From Litomosoides sigmodontis (lineage: Eukaryota > Nematoda > Chromadorea > Rhabditida > Onchocercidae), in the NCBI GenBank assembly GCA_963070105.1, contig OY718803.1:10368327-10432326 (forward strand): a stretch of DNA of 64,000 nucleotides. Reading direction: 5' to 3'. The notes beneath the pieces are model-generated. The model worked only from the letters and a program-made list of their open reading frames with translations. It made no database searches and was not told where the DNA came from. Below, one piece after another: positions 1 to 11,287 of this stretch. The translations under genes and the position numbers were made by a program. How positions within the stretch are numbered: the first letter of the stretch is position 1; each line of letters begins with the position of its first letter.

Positions 1-181
1 CAATTAAAAAACAAAAATGTCAAGTTATATTAAAAATGAACACAAATGCAAATCGAATAAAAATTACTGAAGTCAACAAAATGCTAATAAATCTAATAAC
101 ATAAAATGTTATCGATGCAAACAACGGATAGATTAAAAAAAAAAACAATAACGCGAAGTGAAGCACAAAAACAATGTCAAG

Positions 182-572
182 TAAATTTTTGTTTTTTTCA
201 TTTTTTTCACTTTTTTGATTTTTTTTCGTTTTTTTATTTTCCGATTTCTTGTATTTTTTTTCATTTTTTTTGCTTTTTTTGATTTCTCTCTTTTTTATTT
301 TTTCCTATTTTTTGTCTTTTTTCTTTTTTTTGTTTTTTTGAATTTTTAATTTTTTTATCTTTTTTCTTTTTTTTATTTTTTTATTTTTTATTTTTTTATT
401 TTTTTATTTTTTTATTTTTTTATTTTTTTATTTTTTTATTTTTTTATTTTTTTATTTTTTTATTTTTTTATTTTTTTATTTTTTTATTTTTTTATTTTTT
501 TATTTTTTTATTTTTTTATTTTTTTTATTTTTTATTTTTTTATTTTTTTATTTTTTATTTTTAATTTTTTTG
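182..572. repeat. T-homopolymer region with an ATTTTTTT octamer array
   Basis: Long T runs broken by single other bases occupy this stretch. From about 368 to 566 they settle into an 8-base tandem unit (one A and seven Ts) with occasional 7- or 9-base slips. It lies 3' of the minus-strand zinc-finger gene. No coding signal is seen here. Confidence 0.9.
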
Positions 573-782
573 TTTTTTAGAGTTAAATAAAACATTTTTA
601 GATAAAAACAAAACTCTAACATTTAAAAAGAGAAAAAAGGCAATTCAAATTATCGATCTATTTTTGCATTAACGAAATAATCAATAGCCTGTCTTAGACT
701 ATCCAGAAGTGTTTGAAATTGTCCGCACAAAGTTGGCATGAGATAAAAGATTCACAGTTTTCATTAGAGTTTCTCGAGATTA

Positions 783-2628
783 TCAAATTATGTGGAGGAA
801 GGATAATTCGAATTGCCCGGTTAGTAAAACCAACAAATATAATACGAAAACGAATGAACTAGAAAAAAAAAATGAAAAACAAACAAAAACCAAAAAAATT
901 AAAAAAATCTGACCGGCGAAATTTATGCGGCGGTATGTGTTGGCGCTTAAGAAGTGACCTGCGTGAGGGCGATATGGAGATCCAGGAAGTTTGGATGTGA
1001 TGGCCGCATGCACTACTCCTTTCCAGTGCAGCTTGGAGCAGAAGAGGTACCACTCTTCATCACTGAGCACCTGAAAAAATGTGATGAATAGGTGAAGAAG
1101 AATTAATTAACACTTAACGCATAATGTTCAAAGAAAACTTCACCTACCACGTACGTAGTAGTGCTCCGCCTCCGCTCTTCTGCCCACCAGCTCGAGCCTC
1201 CTCCGCTTCGCAGCCCTTTCAGTCATCACGGCCTTTGTGGCCATGGGGCACCACTCCAAGGAGTGGAGCTCCATCGTGGCTGTCAATTCTTCAGCGGAGC
1301 GAGAGCCCGGCCTACCCACAAAATAGCCGCATTTGTGGCAGAAGCCTGAAATATGCTTTCTGCATTAAAATCGTTTCACATTTCAGGTAAAAACGCTTGA
1401 AATTTGATCAGACCAATGACAATAGTGGTTCGCTCCAAAAATAAACCAACCATTTCGCGCATGCATTTTGGCCGCATGAATTCGCCATCCTTTTAGCGTC
1501 CCGAATTTCTTCGGACACATGCCGCATCCTGAAAAAAGGATGTATTAGACATTTCCAAATTTATAGAAATCACTGCAATTACATTTCAATTACGTTTGAA
1601 CATGACAACTGATGAAAAGAATTTTAACTTACCAATTACGACCGATCCGTCTTCTTCCCGGTTTACTCTGTACGGATCGGTTTCCGGCACAGCCAGCATC
1701 TGTTGGTAATCGGCCGGAAGACCTTCCACTACCGCCACGTGGAAGGCTTCCGGACCTGCTGGCTCTATTTCGTGTCCTTCGTCCTCTTCAATCGGGATTT
1801 GAATGGTCCGGGAGCGCCTGAAACACGTATTGTTTATCAGATATCAATCTTACAGAACTGTTGTAAGGTCGAATTTTACTTGTTTTATGACTGAATTATG
1901 CTATAAAGTGGTTGAGACTTTTATTCCTTTTCACCTACAGCATTTATGTTAATTGTTTAGTTCGGTATTTGCATTTTTACTACTTTGATGCAGTAGAAGG
2001 AGTAAACTTACAGTTCAATTTCGCGAACTGCCTTCACCTTTTTACGCTTTCGGACTGGCGCGCTGGAACCCTCGTCCACACGCTCCTGATCAGGAGATGG
2101 CTCGTGTGGCACCAGCTGCCTCTCGTCTTCTTGCTCCTCCAAACTCCCCTGAGCCAGAGCGGGTACTGGCTCCGCTGCTTCGCCCTCTCGAACCAGCGCC
2201 GGTACTGGTTCGCCAGCTTTATTTTCCATCTCGTGAGCTCCTGGACGCTCACTCCTCTCCAACCTCGCGCTTAAATCATTGACCTGAAAGGCAACGATTA
2301 ATTGTGCAATTTCAATTAATGAAAAATTCAATTTATGTTCATATTGCGTATGCTGCACTTGCGGACTGGCGAAGCCTTCGTGACTTTTGTACATTAATTC
2401 TGATGATAGTAGCTGTGAGCAATTATCTTCAACTCTGATTAGTATGTGGTAGAAATGCATAAATAAATTTTAAACTAAAAGCAAACATACGAGGGAGGCC
2501 ACGTTGCGCAAATAGGCTTCCAGTAATTGGAAGTGCAGTGGCTTTTCCTCACGCAGGAACTTCTTCAGGTCTGCAAACGTGGGCAGACCTGGGCCACATT
2601 CGCAAGCGTTTCCAGCGTCAACGTCCAT
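783..2628 (-). CDS. C2H2/CCHC zinc-finger protein, six exons, GC-rich
   Basis: Six exons join in phase: 2628-2491, 2283-2012, 1817-1633, 1528-1451, 1345-1155 and 1070-783, giving about 383 residues. Every junction is GT-AG. The start is chosen because a 3' splice site (ATTTTTCCAG) lies only two bases before the ATG, as for a trans-spliced gene. The N-terminal half is acidic and Pro/Glu-rich, with a basic KRKKVK patch that could be a nuclear signal. Exon 4 holds a C-x2-C-x12-H-x4-H finger (CGMCPKKF ... HAAKMH). Exon 5 holds a second C-x2-C-x21-H-x4-C group (CHKC ... HSLEWC), followed by a basic KRRR segment. These features suggest nucleic-acid binding in the nucleus; the target is unknown. The last exon runs into a Phe/Leu-rich tail over T-rich DNA, so the true C-terminus may lie earlier. 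The exons are visibly GC-rich, unlike any neighbour. I do not recognise an ortholog; a domesticated transposon protein is possible. Confidence 0.75.
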
Positions 2629-3176
2629 TGCTGGAAAAATCGCTTGTATAACAACAGTTTATTGAGGGAGCAAAACAATAATGCCGTGGAATTTGAATGC
2701 GCCGCGCAGTGCAGCTGCACTGTAGTAAGTGCAGAAGTGCGGGAATGCGCGGAGATGGCAGCCATTCCTTGGGAGGCGCACGTGTGACTCCATCGGTGAT
2801 GGGAGGAGGAGGGAGCGCAACTCGTGGACTTCTGATCGCCGGCGACGATCATTTGATCTCGCAGTAAGTGAGTAAAAGTAGGGGGAAAGATTAGGAGGCA
2901 ATCGATGGAACATATCCTCTCACTTCTCGTCCATCCCACTCATTCTCATCCACCCCTATTACTGTAGGCGATCATTCAATCGAACTTTACCTTTAACTTA
3001 CTTACTTCAACTAATTCTAAACTTTCGCAATTTCTCCCAATGGAAAATTCATTTGTAAAGTTTCCTTTCCTCTCAAATTCACGCAAAACGCTAATTTCCC
3101 ACTTAAGGGAGTATTGTTTAAGCGAAATGAGTTAAACTTTATTAATCCAATTCTCTGCAAAGGGATGTATGTCTAT

Positions 3177-3290
3177 GTCACGAGAGTACTCGTCCGTGTC
3201 CTCTGTCCGAGATGCCACGAGAGTACTCGTCCGTGCCCTCTGTCCGAGATGTCACGAGAGTACTCGTCCGTGTCCTCTGTCCCAGAACTT
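3177..3290. repeat. 37-bp tandem repeat, three copies
   Basis: Three near-identical copies with a period of 37 bases; the copies start CGAGAGTACTCG at 3181, 3218 and 3255. The unit contains the palindrome GAGTACTC. It is GC-rich against AT-rich surroundings and lies upstream of the zinc-finger gene. No conserved coding frame is evident. Confidence 0.9.
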
Positions 3291-3299
3291 TTGCAACCT

Positions 3300-4188
3300 C
3301 TCATACCTCTTATAGTCTCTTGCGGGGCACTATGAGTAGATGATAAGACAACGAAGACGTTTATTTTTATTTTCAGGCTTAAATTCTCTCTTCAACGTTC
3401 CGGATCCTTTCCGGAAAAAATTGAACACTCCGAGTTCGAAAATTCAAATTAAGCGCTTTCATATTTATTGGAATAATTTGCTGAAAAATTGATGACTCGT
3501 ATGTGCCCGAATACCGTATCAGTTCACTTCATATAGTGACCAATAGATGATTGACTTTGCCATTTCCTCCGCCTCTTTTTTTCATTTAATAAGTAAAATT
3601 GGGAAATATTATTTATGAAAATGCCGTCTTCATCTCTCTCCCTCTTTGTTTCTTTCTCTGCACGAAGAAAGAAGAGATAAATATCTTGTCATTTCTTCCA
3701 GTTCTTTTGTTAAGCTATCGAAGAAATTCTTCAGATGTTCAATTATATTGAATGAAATGTCTTGATAGAAAATTGAAAATACTAAAAGCGAGAGTAATTA
3801 AATTTGAAGTTTTCAAAAATCGAATGATTTTTTTTTTGGAAACATTGCCAAATTCGTATGGGAAATAAAAAAACCTTTGCAAAGTTTAAAATATTTATTG
3901 TATGATATTTGAATTGCAGGAATAATTTGCTACTTTACAAAGTATTTCATTAATGTCGATTAATTAAGTCCTTTTAACCCTCATTAACTTTCTTCCATCC
4001 CAGCCACAATTAGTAGGAATTATGAATCGGTTAACTTTGTTCTTCGTGATATTCCTTGCATCTCTTTTTCCTCCAAGGATGGTAGATCACGAAGACCCTG
4101 TGGGAAGTGTGAATGAAAAAAAAAGAAAAGGAAAATTGCCAGTTATAAATTTTACGAATAATTCTCAATCAATCTAAATTAAGGATTT
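3300..4188. other. Intergenic, no gene seen
   Basis: AT-rich sequence between the 37-bp repeat and the 3' end of the phosphatase gene. No exon with convincing splice sites and codon content was found on either strand. Confidence 0.5.
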
Positions 4189-7100
4189 TTACAAATTCTT
4201 ATTATTAATTGAATGCATCAATTTTACACCTACCATAGCGTGTCGCATTACGTTCCTAGCATGCCATGTTATACGGTCTAAAAAATTTGACTTTGATTTG
4301 CGTTGCTGAATTTCCAATAGACCCGGATCTACGTCATTTACTAACGTTTCAGTTAATTCAAATTTGCACGCTTTTGTAAATAACTGCAATGATTTCGAGT
4401 AACAAAAAAAAAAGAGAGCGAAAATAAATAAATAAGAAACGAATGAATAATTCTTTGTTTTTTTTTAACTTTAGAAAAAAATTCCACCAAAAGGAAAATT
4501 GCTGTGAGCGTTAATTACAATAAAAATCAGTGAATTAAGAAACTTTAGATAGAAATTCTTTCTCCCATTTAGCTAAAATGACACGGTATGTTGCGGTAGC
4601 TTTTGGTTCGGCATTTTCAAAGGCTAGCGCATCGTACAACACGGGAAATAACTGATAGGCTCGTAGAATGACCATTCGATCATACCGAGTTTCCCATGCT
4701 TCCTTCAAATGATATGGGAGAAGAAACATTTTTAAAACACTGAATTATTCATTCTATGCGATAATTAAACAAACAATCGAAGGATTTCTCCTTGCGAAAA
4801 ATAAATTTTAACATTTTAATATGCAATTACATTGCGCATATTACACAAATGAAGTGATTAATTGATTAAGATACTTTGATATGAAAATGTAGAAATGATT
4901 TAAAAGCAAAATCTAAATTGCATGAAAATTCCAAAAATAAAATCATAACATTAGGAAGGTTGCAAACATATGATGATTTTATTAATTAGCTCTTTGGCTT
5001 ATCTCAAGTTAATTATCTTCTCGTCAGCTCAGAAAACTTTTGAAACGATGAAGCAACTCGTTTCTTTTCCATTTTTCCATCGTCCTTTTTTAATATATTT
5101 TTTTAAAACAAAAAAAAAATTTATTTTTTTCTACTTTTGAAGTTTCATTCGCAAACGTTTGCTTCGTCAAACAATGTAAAACAAACGTGAAATATTTCGT
5201 CACGTTGAGCATAGCGTAAGGCATATCGGTAAACCCAAAAGACTACTTCTGCCACATCCGAATTACGTATGCGGTAAGTGACATTGTTGGGGAATGCTGT
5301 TCGGCACCATCGACATTTTTTCGTGATACGATTAAAGGCACTATCTTTCAAACTTCTGTACAACAATACGTGAACTGCGTCACGTAAATCGACTATACTT
5401 TTCTTGCTCTTTATCTACAAAATATACGCGTGCGTAACGTAGCGTAAAAATAAAAGTGTTCATAGCTTTACTCATACATCTTTAAACGCATGCATCTCCT
5501 TGGTCCAAACTCGAGTAGATTACAGGAGGAATAAATGATTTTTTAAAACAAAATAGTCCACCTGTTTATCACTAAACATATAACGTGTATTATGATACCT
5601 TGGCTATGCGTTTTTCCATGACGAATCTTCCGTCATCTCTACGAATGATTTTAATTGTGCCAGCTGGAACAATGAATGTTGAATTCAAGCATTTAAAATT
5701 GTGGTAGAACACTAACTGATTGTGTGCTCATTAAAGCAAAAGAATAGAAAACTGCATTAAATTCTTTTTATTTTTGTCATTAAAATTTTTAAATTAGCCA
5801 GCAACGAATGCAATCAATTTGTTTAGCTTATTCAACGACTTCATTCCTTCATTAAAATTCACAGATTTCGAAATTATCTTTCACGTTAGTGAACTAAAAC
5901 ACTCACATGCATTGCAACCAGCACTTTCACGAGTGGCAGTATGAACGGTAATGCAACTTCCGTCACCGAAATTATCCAAAATACCTTCCGGAATTATTTG
6001 ATGTCCACGAATTAACGTCCGAACATTTAATGCACGAAGTACCGCATGTAGCGCTTCTCGATTGAAGCTGAAGCAGCAACCACGTTCGCTCACATCAAAC
6101 GGCCTGAAAATTTTCATTCAATTTTTATTTTATCACTAACTGTTAAAACTTTTGTTTTCAGCAAAAAAAAAGACATAAACTAGCCATTTCTGGTTTGGTT
6201 TTGGATCGGACCAAAGTATATCAGTAACAATGCAACCTTCCAAAATTTTCATTTTATTTAAATCGGTTGGTCGTCGAATGTTTGCGATATTAGCACGACA
6301 AGTCATCCATTGCGATACGCCTGCGTGGCAGAACAGGAAGTAATCTGGAATGAAATTTTCACGATTATGTTTGCTACCATAAATTTGCAGTTAATTCGCT
6401 AATGAGATGAATTCTTAGCAATAATTAACAGCCAATTAATTAATCAATCGATGCTTCGTCCATTCTTTAATTATCATTCCGTACTCGAAAGCAACCAGCT
6501 TTATTATTTTAGTTTAATTCTATCATTTTTGTCCTATCATTTTTCAATCATATTAATTTTATCACAACACGCAGGTATTTTCAACTAGTTAATTTGCATC
6601 AAATTAAGCAGTATCAAATTAAGTATAACCTGAAACGATAGCCGCTAATGGGAGATAATCGAATAATTGATTGATGTAGATAAATGTAAACGGATTGTTG
6701 TAATCGATTAGGCACTGAAAAACCGATTTTTTTTATCACTTTTTTTCGCTTTCCATTTTCCGGAAAAGAAGGAAATTTCTCAATCCTAGCAGCACGCGCT
6801 TTATAATTACTATTGCGCATTTCTAAAATTTCATAAAAAATTCAAATATTTAGCTGAAATTGGCACATAATGAAGAAGTTAGACGGAAGTTACACGCTAT
6901 TTCACAGGAATATAATAATTTTAATCGAAAAGTGCACAACCTGTTTTTCATAGTCGTTCTTTGTAAGCTCGTACAATTCGTGATTTCCACGTAACAGGTA
7001 TACGTGTTTTGGCCAGCGTAATTTCATCAAGAAAATAAACAGCAACACTTCATTTTGCATCGGGCCACGATCAAGAAAGTCGCCTGAAATGTGCCCTTTC

Positions 7101-8520
7101 AGCTCACTTTCAAATTTTTCAATGAAAAAAAATAAATGTGAGAAAAATCATTCATTTTCTGTGCTTCACACGATGAATGATAAAGAAAACAATTTGCTAG
7201 AATTAATTTATTTTTACATTTTTTTTTCTTGTTACTTTTCAATTAACAAATGCTAAAGCAGTTTTTCGTTTTTTAGCGAAAAGGAGAGTGGGCATTGTTT
7301 TTTTTTCTCATATTTCAATTTTTTGAAAGTGGGATGGAGCAGGTACCGAGGAACAGGTAAGTGATGTTAGGTGGAAATCCATAAAATTCCAATGCTTTCA
7401 GGAAGCAGAATGCATCGCCGTGCAGATCGCCAATGACTGCTAGGCCATTTTTCGGTAATGCAAATTGCAGTAACGTCGGCTCGTCGGCAAGAATTGTCAA
7501 GCAACCGTGAATTATCTACGAGAAGCTCACTTAGCTTATTTACAAAGGAAAGTGAAAATAAACTCAAAAAGTTGCTTATTGTAATTTGAAAGAAATGCAT
7601 TTGCTTGTTTGTTGAATTAATTTCTAGAAAGGCAACAAAAGCACAAACATTTAAAATTTTTTTAATTAAAATTGTTTAATTTTAATTTGTGTATGTGTTT
7701 CAAAAAGTAGCTGTTGTGCAGCTACATGATTTACACGATTCCCCATAACTCAAATTTAGTACGCTAATGGTCAGTGATTTTCTATGAAAAGAAATTAATT
7801 AATTAAATAACTAATAAAAATTCATTAAAAAAGTTTTTTATTAAAATAATTTACTATTTGTTAAGTTATAATTAATAAACACGCTTTTTAATTATTACTA
7901 AATTATTTAATTGCACTTTTGTAGAAATAATTATTGAAGTGTTTCGTCAATGAACTATGAAATCTTTCCATAATTCACTTGCGTTAAATTCATTTGCTTT
8001 TCTTTTGAAATTTTTTTGGCATTTGAAATATTCAGGATGAAGAAAAATATTTTTTCCTATATCAAAAGAAGAATTTTTTTCAATTAATACTAATTATGCA
8101 TGCATTTTCAGACATTTGAAGTGTTTAAATTTGAATTTCTCATAAACCATTTGAATTCAAGTTCTTACTAGGAATTTTTGAAAAAAATCTTACAGCATCT
8201 GGTTCAATTCAGTTAATTTAATTAATTAACATCAATTCAATTAATTTAACTCTTCGTCAAAGCGGATAGGATTTCTATAGCTAGCATATGTGCCTGTTCA
8301 AGCTGACTGTTATCGAACTGTTTTTGTGAGCACAAAAACAGCAAACCTCAACAATTTCATACTCCTCAAAAATGGCGTGAATTCGAACCAGACCGGCCAT
8401 TGATTCTATTGCCCGGGACATGTAATTTTCTACTGAGTGACGTTTACACGGACGTCTCGGACAACGCATTGACGCCATATGCACGATATTTGCATAATTT
8501 TCGGATTGCTCTGATAGCAT
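4189..8520 (-). CDS. Divergent PP1-type Ser/Thr protein phosphatase (PPP family) with C-terminal extension
   Basis: Ten exons in phase: 8520-8347, 7515-7347, 7083-6941, 6714-6630, 6344-6185, 6103-5907, 5663-5599, 5414-5157, 4702-4544 and 4383-4189, about 534 residues. The family removes phosphate from Ser/Thr using two metal ions. Visible motifs are GDLHG, LFLGDFLDRG, LLRGNHE, FCHAGVS, LWSDP and IRGHQ, so all six metal ligands, the catalytic His of GNHE and the Arg of DRG are kept. The usual HGG is HAG. The SAPNYC loop of PP1, which lines the active site and carries the Tyr and Cys that bind natural inhibitors, reads TATRESAGC. About 200 residues follow the catalytic core; their function is unknown and the last two exons are less certain. 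The intron after the WSDP exon needs a GC donor (6184-6183). The ATG is 10 bases after a 3' splice site. Nematodes have many such divergent PP1-like genes, often male-expressed (family knowledge). A 29-base gap variant near 8346-8318 leaves the first exon junction uncertain. Confidence 0.85.
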
Positions 8521-8537
8521 TGTTTCGACTCTGCATA

Positions 8538-11287
8538 AAAATCTAAAGAAAATTTTGAAAAATTAAACATTTAAATTTGACTTCAGCGTACACTTCCGTA
8601 TAAGTGTTATGTTTTCACTCATTTAGTGAAAATTTTGGTGGAATATTTGTTGATTTTACGCAGAAAGTATTTGCATGTTTTCAGTGCTTTCAAATTTGAC
8701 AATAAGCCTTCATTTTGTTTAATAAATAATAATTAAATTAATTGTTTAATTTATTGCATTGGAATTTTTGACCCCTTTTTTTTATTATAATTCTTGAACT
8801 TCTCGTTATGATTCTCAAAACAAATTTTATTTTGACGACTTTACTTTTTTCAAATTACGCACGAAAAATTTACAGGATGAAATTTCAAATTAATTAAATT
8901 TCGTTTTAAAATGACAAATGCATTGGGAAACAAACGTTGCGATATCCACCAATACAGAAGTGTTAATAACCAAGCAATGAACTAATTTTGGTAAAATTGC
9001 AGTATATTATAGTTATCATTAAAATGTAAATTTTAATGAACAAATGTGGAAACTTTTTTCCACCTTAATAATTTAAATTCAAACAAAGATTGCAAAAATC
9101 ATTTCAGCTTTGAATATTGCCAATTTTAGCAATAAATATTAAACATTAATTTGAATTCGTTTATTAGAATTTTTCCTAAATTTTAGAATGGTTTAAAATT
9201 TAAAAGTTTAAAAGCTTCTAAATTCTGTAAAATTATAAAATATATCCGTAATTTTTTGCTGATTAATTATTGAATGAAATATTAACAAATTATGTTCAGG
9301 AAACGACCACTGGATGAGTCATTAAATCGATTGATAACCTCACTAAATCGTCAATACCACGTGAACCAGAAGTTTCGAATTTAAACAAAATATTAGCGGA
9401 AAATCAGTTGAGTGCTTTTTCGTGTTTTAATTTAAAAATTGAAAATTCTCAAAAATATTTCACTTGAACAATGACCGTTCGTTTTTTTCCTTTCTAGCAC
9501 ATTTTCATTTTTTAAACAACAATCTAACTGTACATCCTTAACAAAAACTTAAATTTGCGTTCATTTTTGTTTTTGCCAAAATTTTTTGTTTTAAAATATA
9601 TTTTACTAAGAAACATTTACGGAAATACTTTATGCAAATTAGTGCGGGGAATTTTGAAAGAGAGAAGTTAATCATATGCGACATGAATAGGTATGACAAA
9701 CAGAAATGCTTGTCAAATTTCGTTGCTTGCTTCACAATCGGTGGATAACCGAATTAGCGAAAACTTTTGCATGGAGCGAATTTCACACGTGAACAATGGC
9801 TGCTTCACGTGTAGTTTTAGATTCCAGAAATTTAACAAATCCTCATCGTTTAAGTCTTCATCTATCATACACCAAAAATTATTTTGCTAATTGAATGAAA
9901 TAAGAAGTAAATAAATATTTTTAGCAGATTGTGTGAAATTACTAATTTATCGGCAATAGTTTGTTTCATTTAAGATGATTTCAGCAACATCGGCTTGGTC
10001 TCAAATCAAAAAATAACTTTAAAAATTACTATAAGATGCTTTTTCTTTCGGTAAATTTGCTAAAGTAAAACATTTTAAGATGATTGCTACCATTGATCAT
10101 TGATTAGTGAAATTGCTGCATAATGGACGAAGGAACTTTGAAATGAGTTGTTGAAATGTGAAAAACGTTTGACGTTTGCTAAGGCAATTGTTGTCAACCG
10201 GTTTCCACTATCTCAACTCCTTTCTGATTGCATTTTTTTTTTTCACTTGTTTAAAATTATTGATTTAATCAGCGACCTTTAAATGTACTTTGTTATTTTT
10301 TTGCTTATATCAAACAAAATTATTCTTTGTCTTACCGTTTCCTCCTTTCTAAGTTTAATTTTTACAGGAATGAGAGTTTAAGATGGATGTTATGCAAATG
10401 TATTGGACAAGTTATTCCTACCTGTTACAACACTATCCTGTTTTCTTTTTATTTCTACTAAAATTTATTTTTTTTAAATTTTAATTACTTCGAAGCATGG
10501 TTTATTAGTTTTAATTTTTCAATTATTTTCAATTCAATTAATTAACAACAAAAAAGCGAGCACTGTGATTCAGCCATGAAATGATGATGCCATCCATATT
10601 TTTTTCAACTGTAAACAGTTCGAAATTTTTTTTATTTATCATCAGTTGTTTTGCTTTCGCATTTTATGATTGAACTTCCAGTGATTTATCTTCCACTGCT
10701 ATTTTTGGCTTCCTTTTTCAATTCACTTCTTCGGTGCAAAGATCAGTTGTGAAAAAATTTGAATTGCATCTTTTTCATAAACGTATATTCTGTGGATGGG
10801 TTTGAATGTATTTCAGAGGTCAATTATGAATAAGTTGAATTTTAGCAATTAGCTGGATGAAAGTAATGGAGTGAAATTAGTTATATCACTAAGCTTTTGA
10901 TGAAATTTTGCATTAGATACTTTCACTCTATCATACGTCAATCAGTAAATTGAATTGGAATCTTTCAGCGAAATGCTATTTGTTAAATCTAAAAAATCAT
11001 ATCATAACGCTTTTGTACTGTTGTACTATTCTTACGCGACCATGAATAAAAGATATAGTAAATAATTTTGCTTAACAATAACAGTGTGCCATGCAAATTT
11101 CATTTCTTCACGTTACGTACGTTACAATTACGTCTATGCTACATTTGCACGTTAAATTAAGCGTCGTTACTCATTGCTACTTCAATGAAAGAGAAAACTT
11201 TTTAATAAATTTCAATGCTGTCATTTATCAAAAGTGATCACCCTTTCTTTCACTATCGCTACCGAAAGGGTCATCGTTAGAATTTGT
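8538..11287. other. Largely intergenic; one coding-like island
   Basis: AT-rich with poly-T runs. Apart from the island at 9301-9384 no convincing exon was found. Open frames near 9538-9890 lack good splice borders. Confidence 0.4.
9301..9384 (+). CDS. Candidate isolated terminal exon
   Basis: After a good 3' splice site (TATGTTCAG, ending 9299) a 27-codon frame begins KRPLDESLNRLI and ends at a TAA. Codon content differs from its surroundings. No upstream plus-strand exon was found. The minus strand of the same segment is also open and reads like protein (containing GIDDLVRLSIDLMTHP), but no 3' splice site precedes it. One strand probably carries a real or decayed exon. Confidence 0.25.
   Translation, partial: KRPLDESLNRLITSLNRQYHVNQKFRI

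Noticed and set aside
8256..8318. Additional phosphatase exon reading FDNSQLEQAHMLAIEIL after a 29-base gap
   Set aside because: The frame looks helical, but a 29-base intron is too short and no donor in the right phase follows. Kept only as a caution on the first junction.
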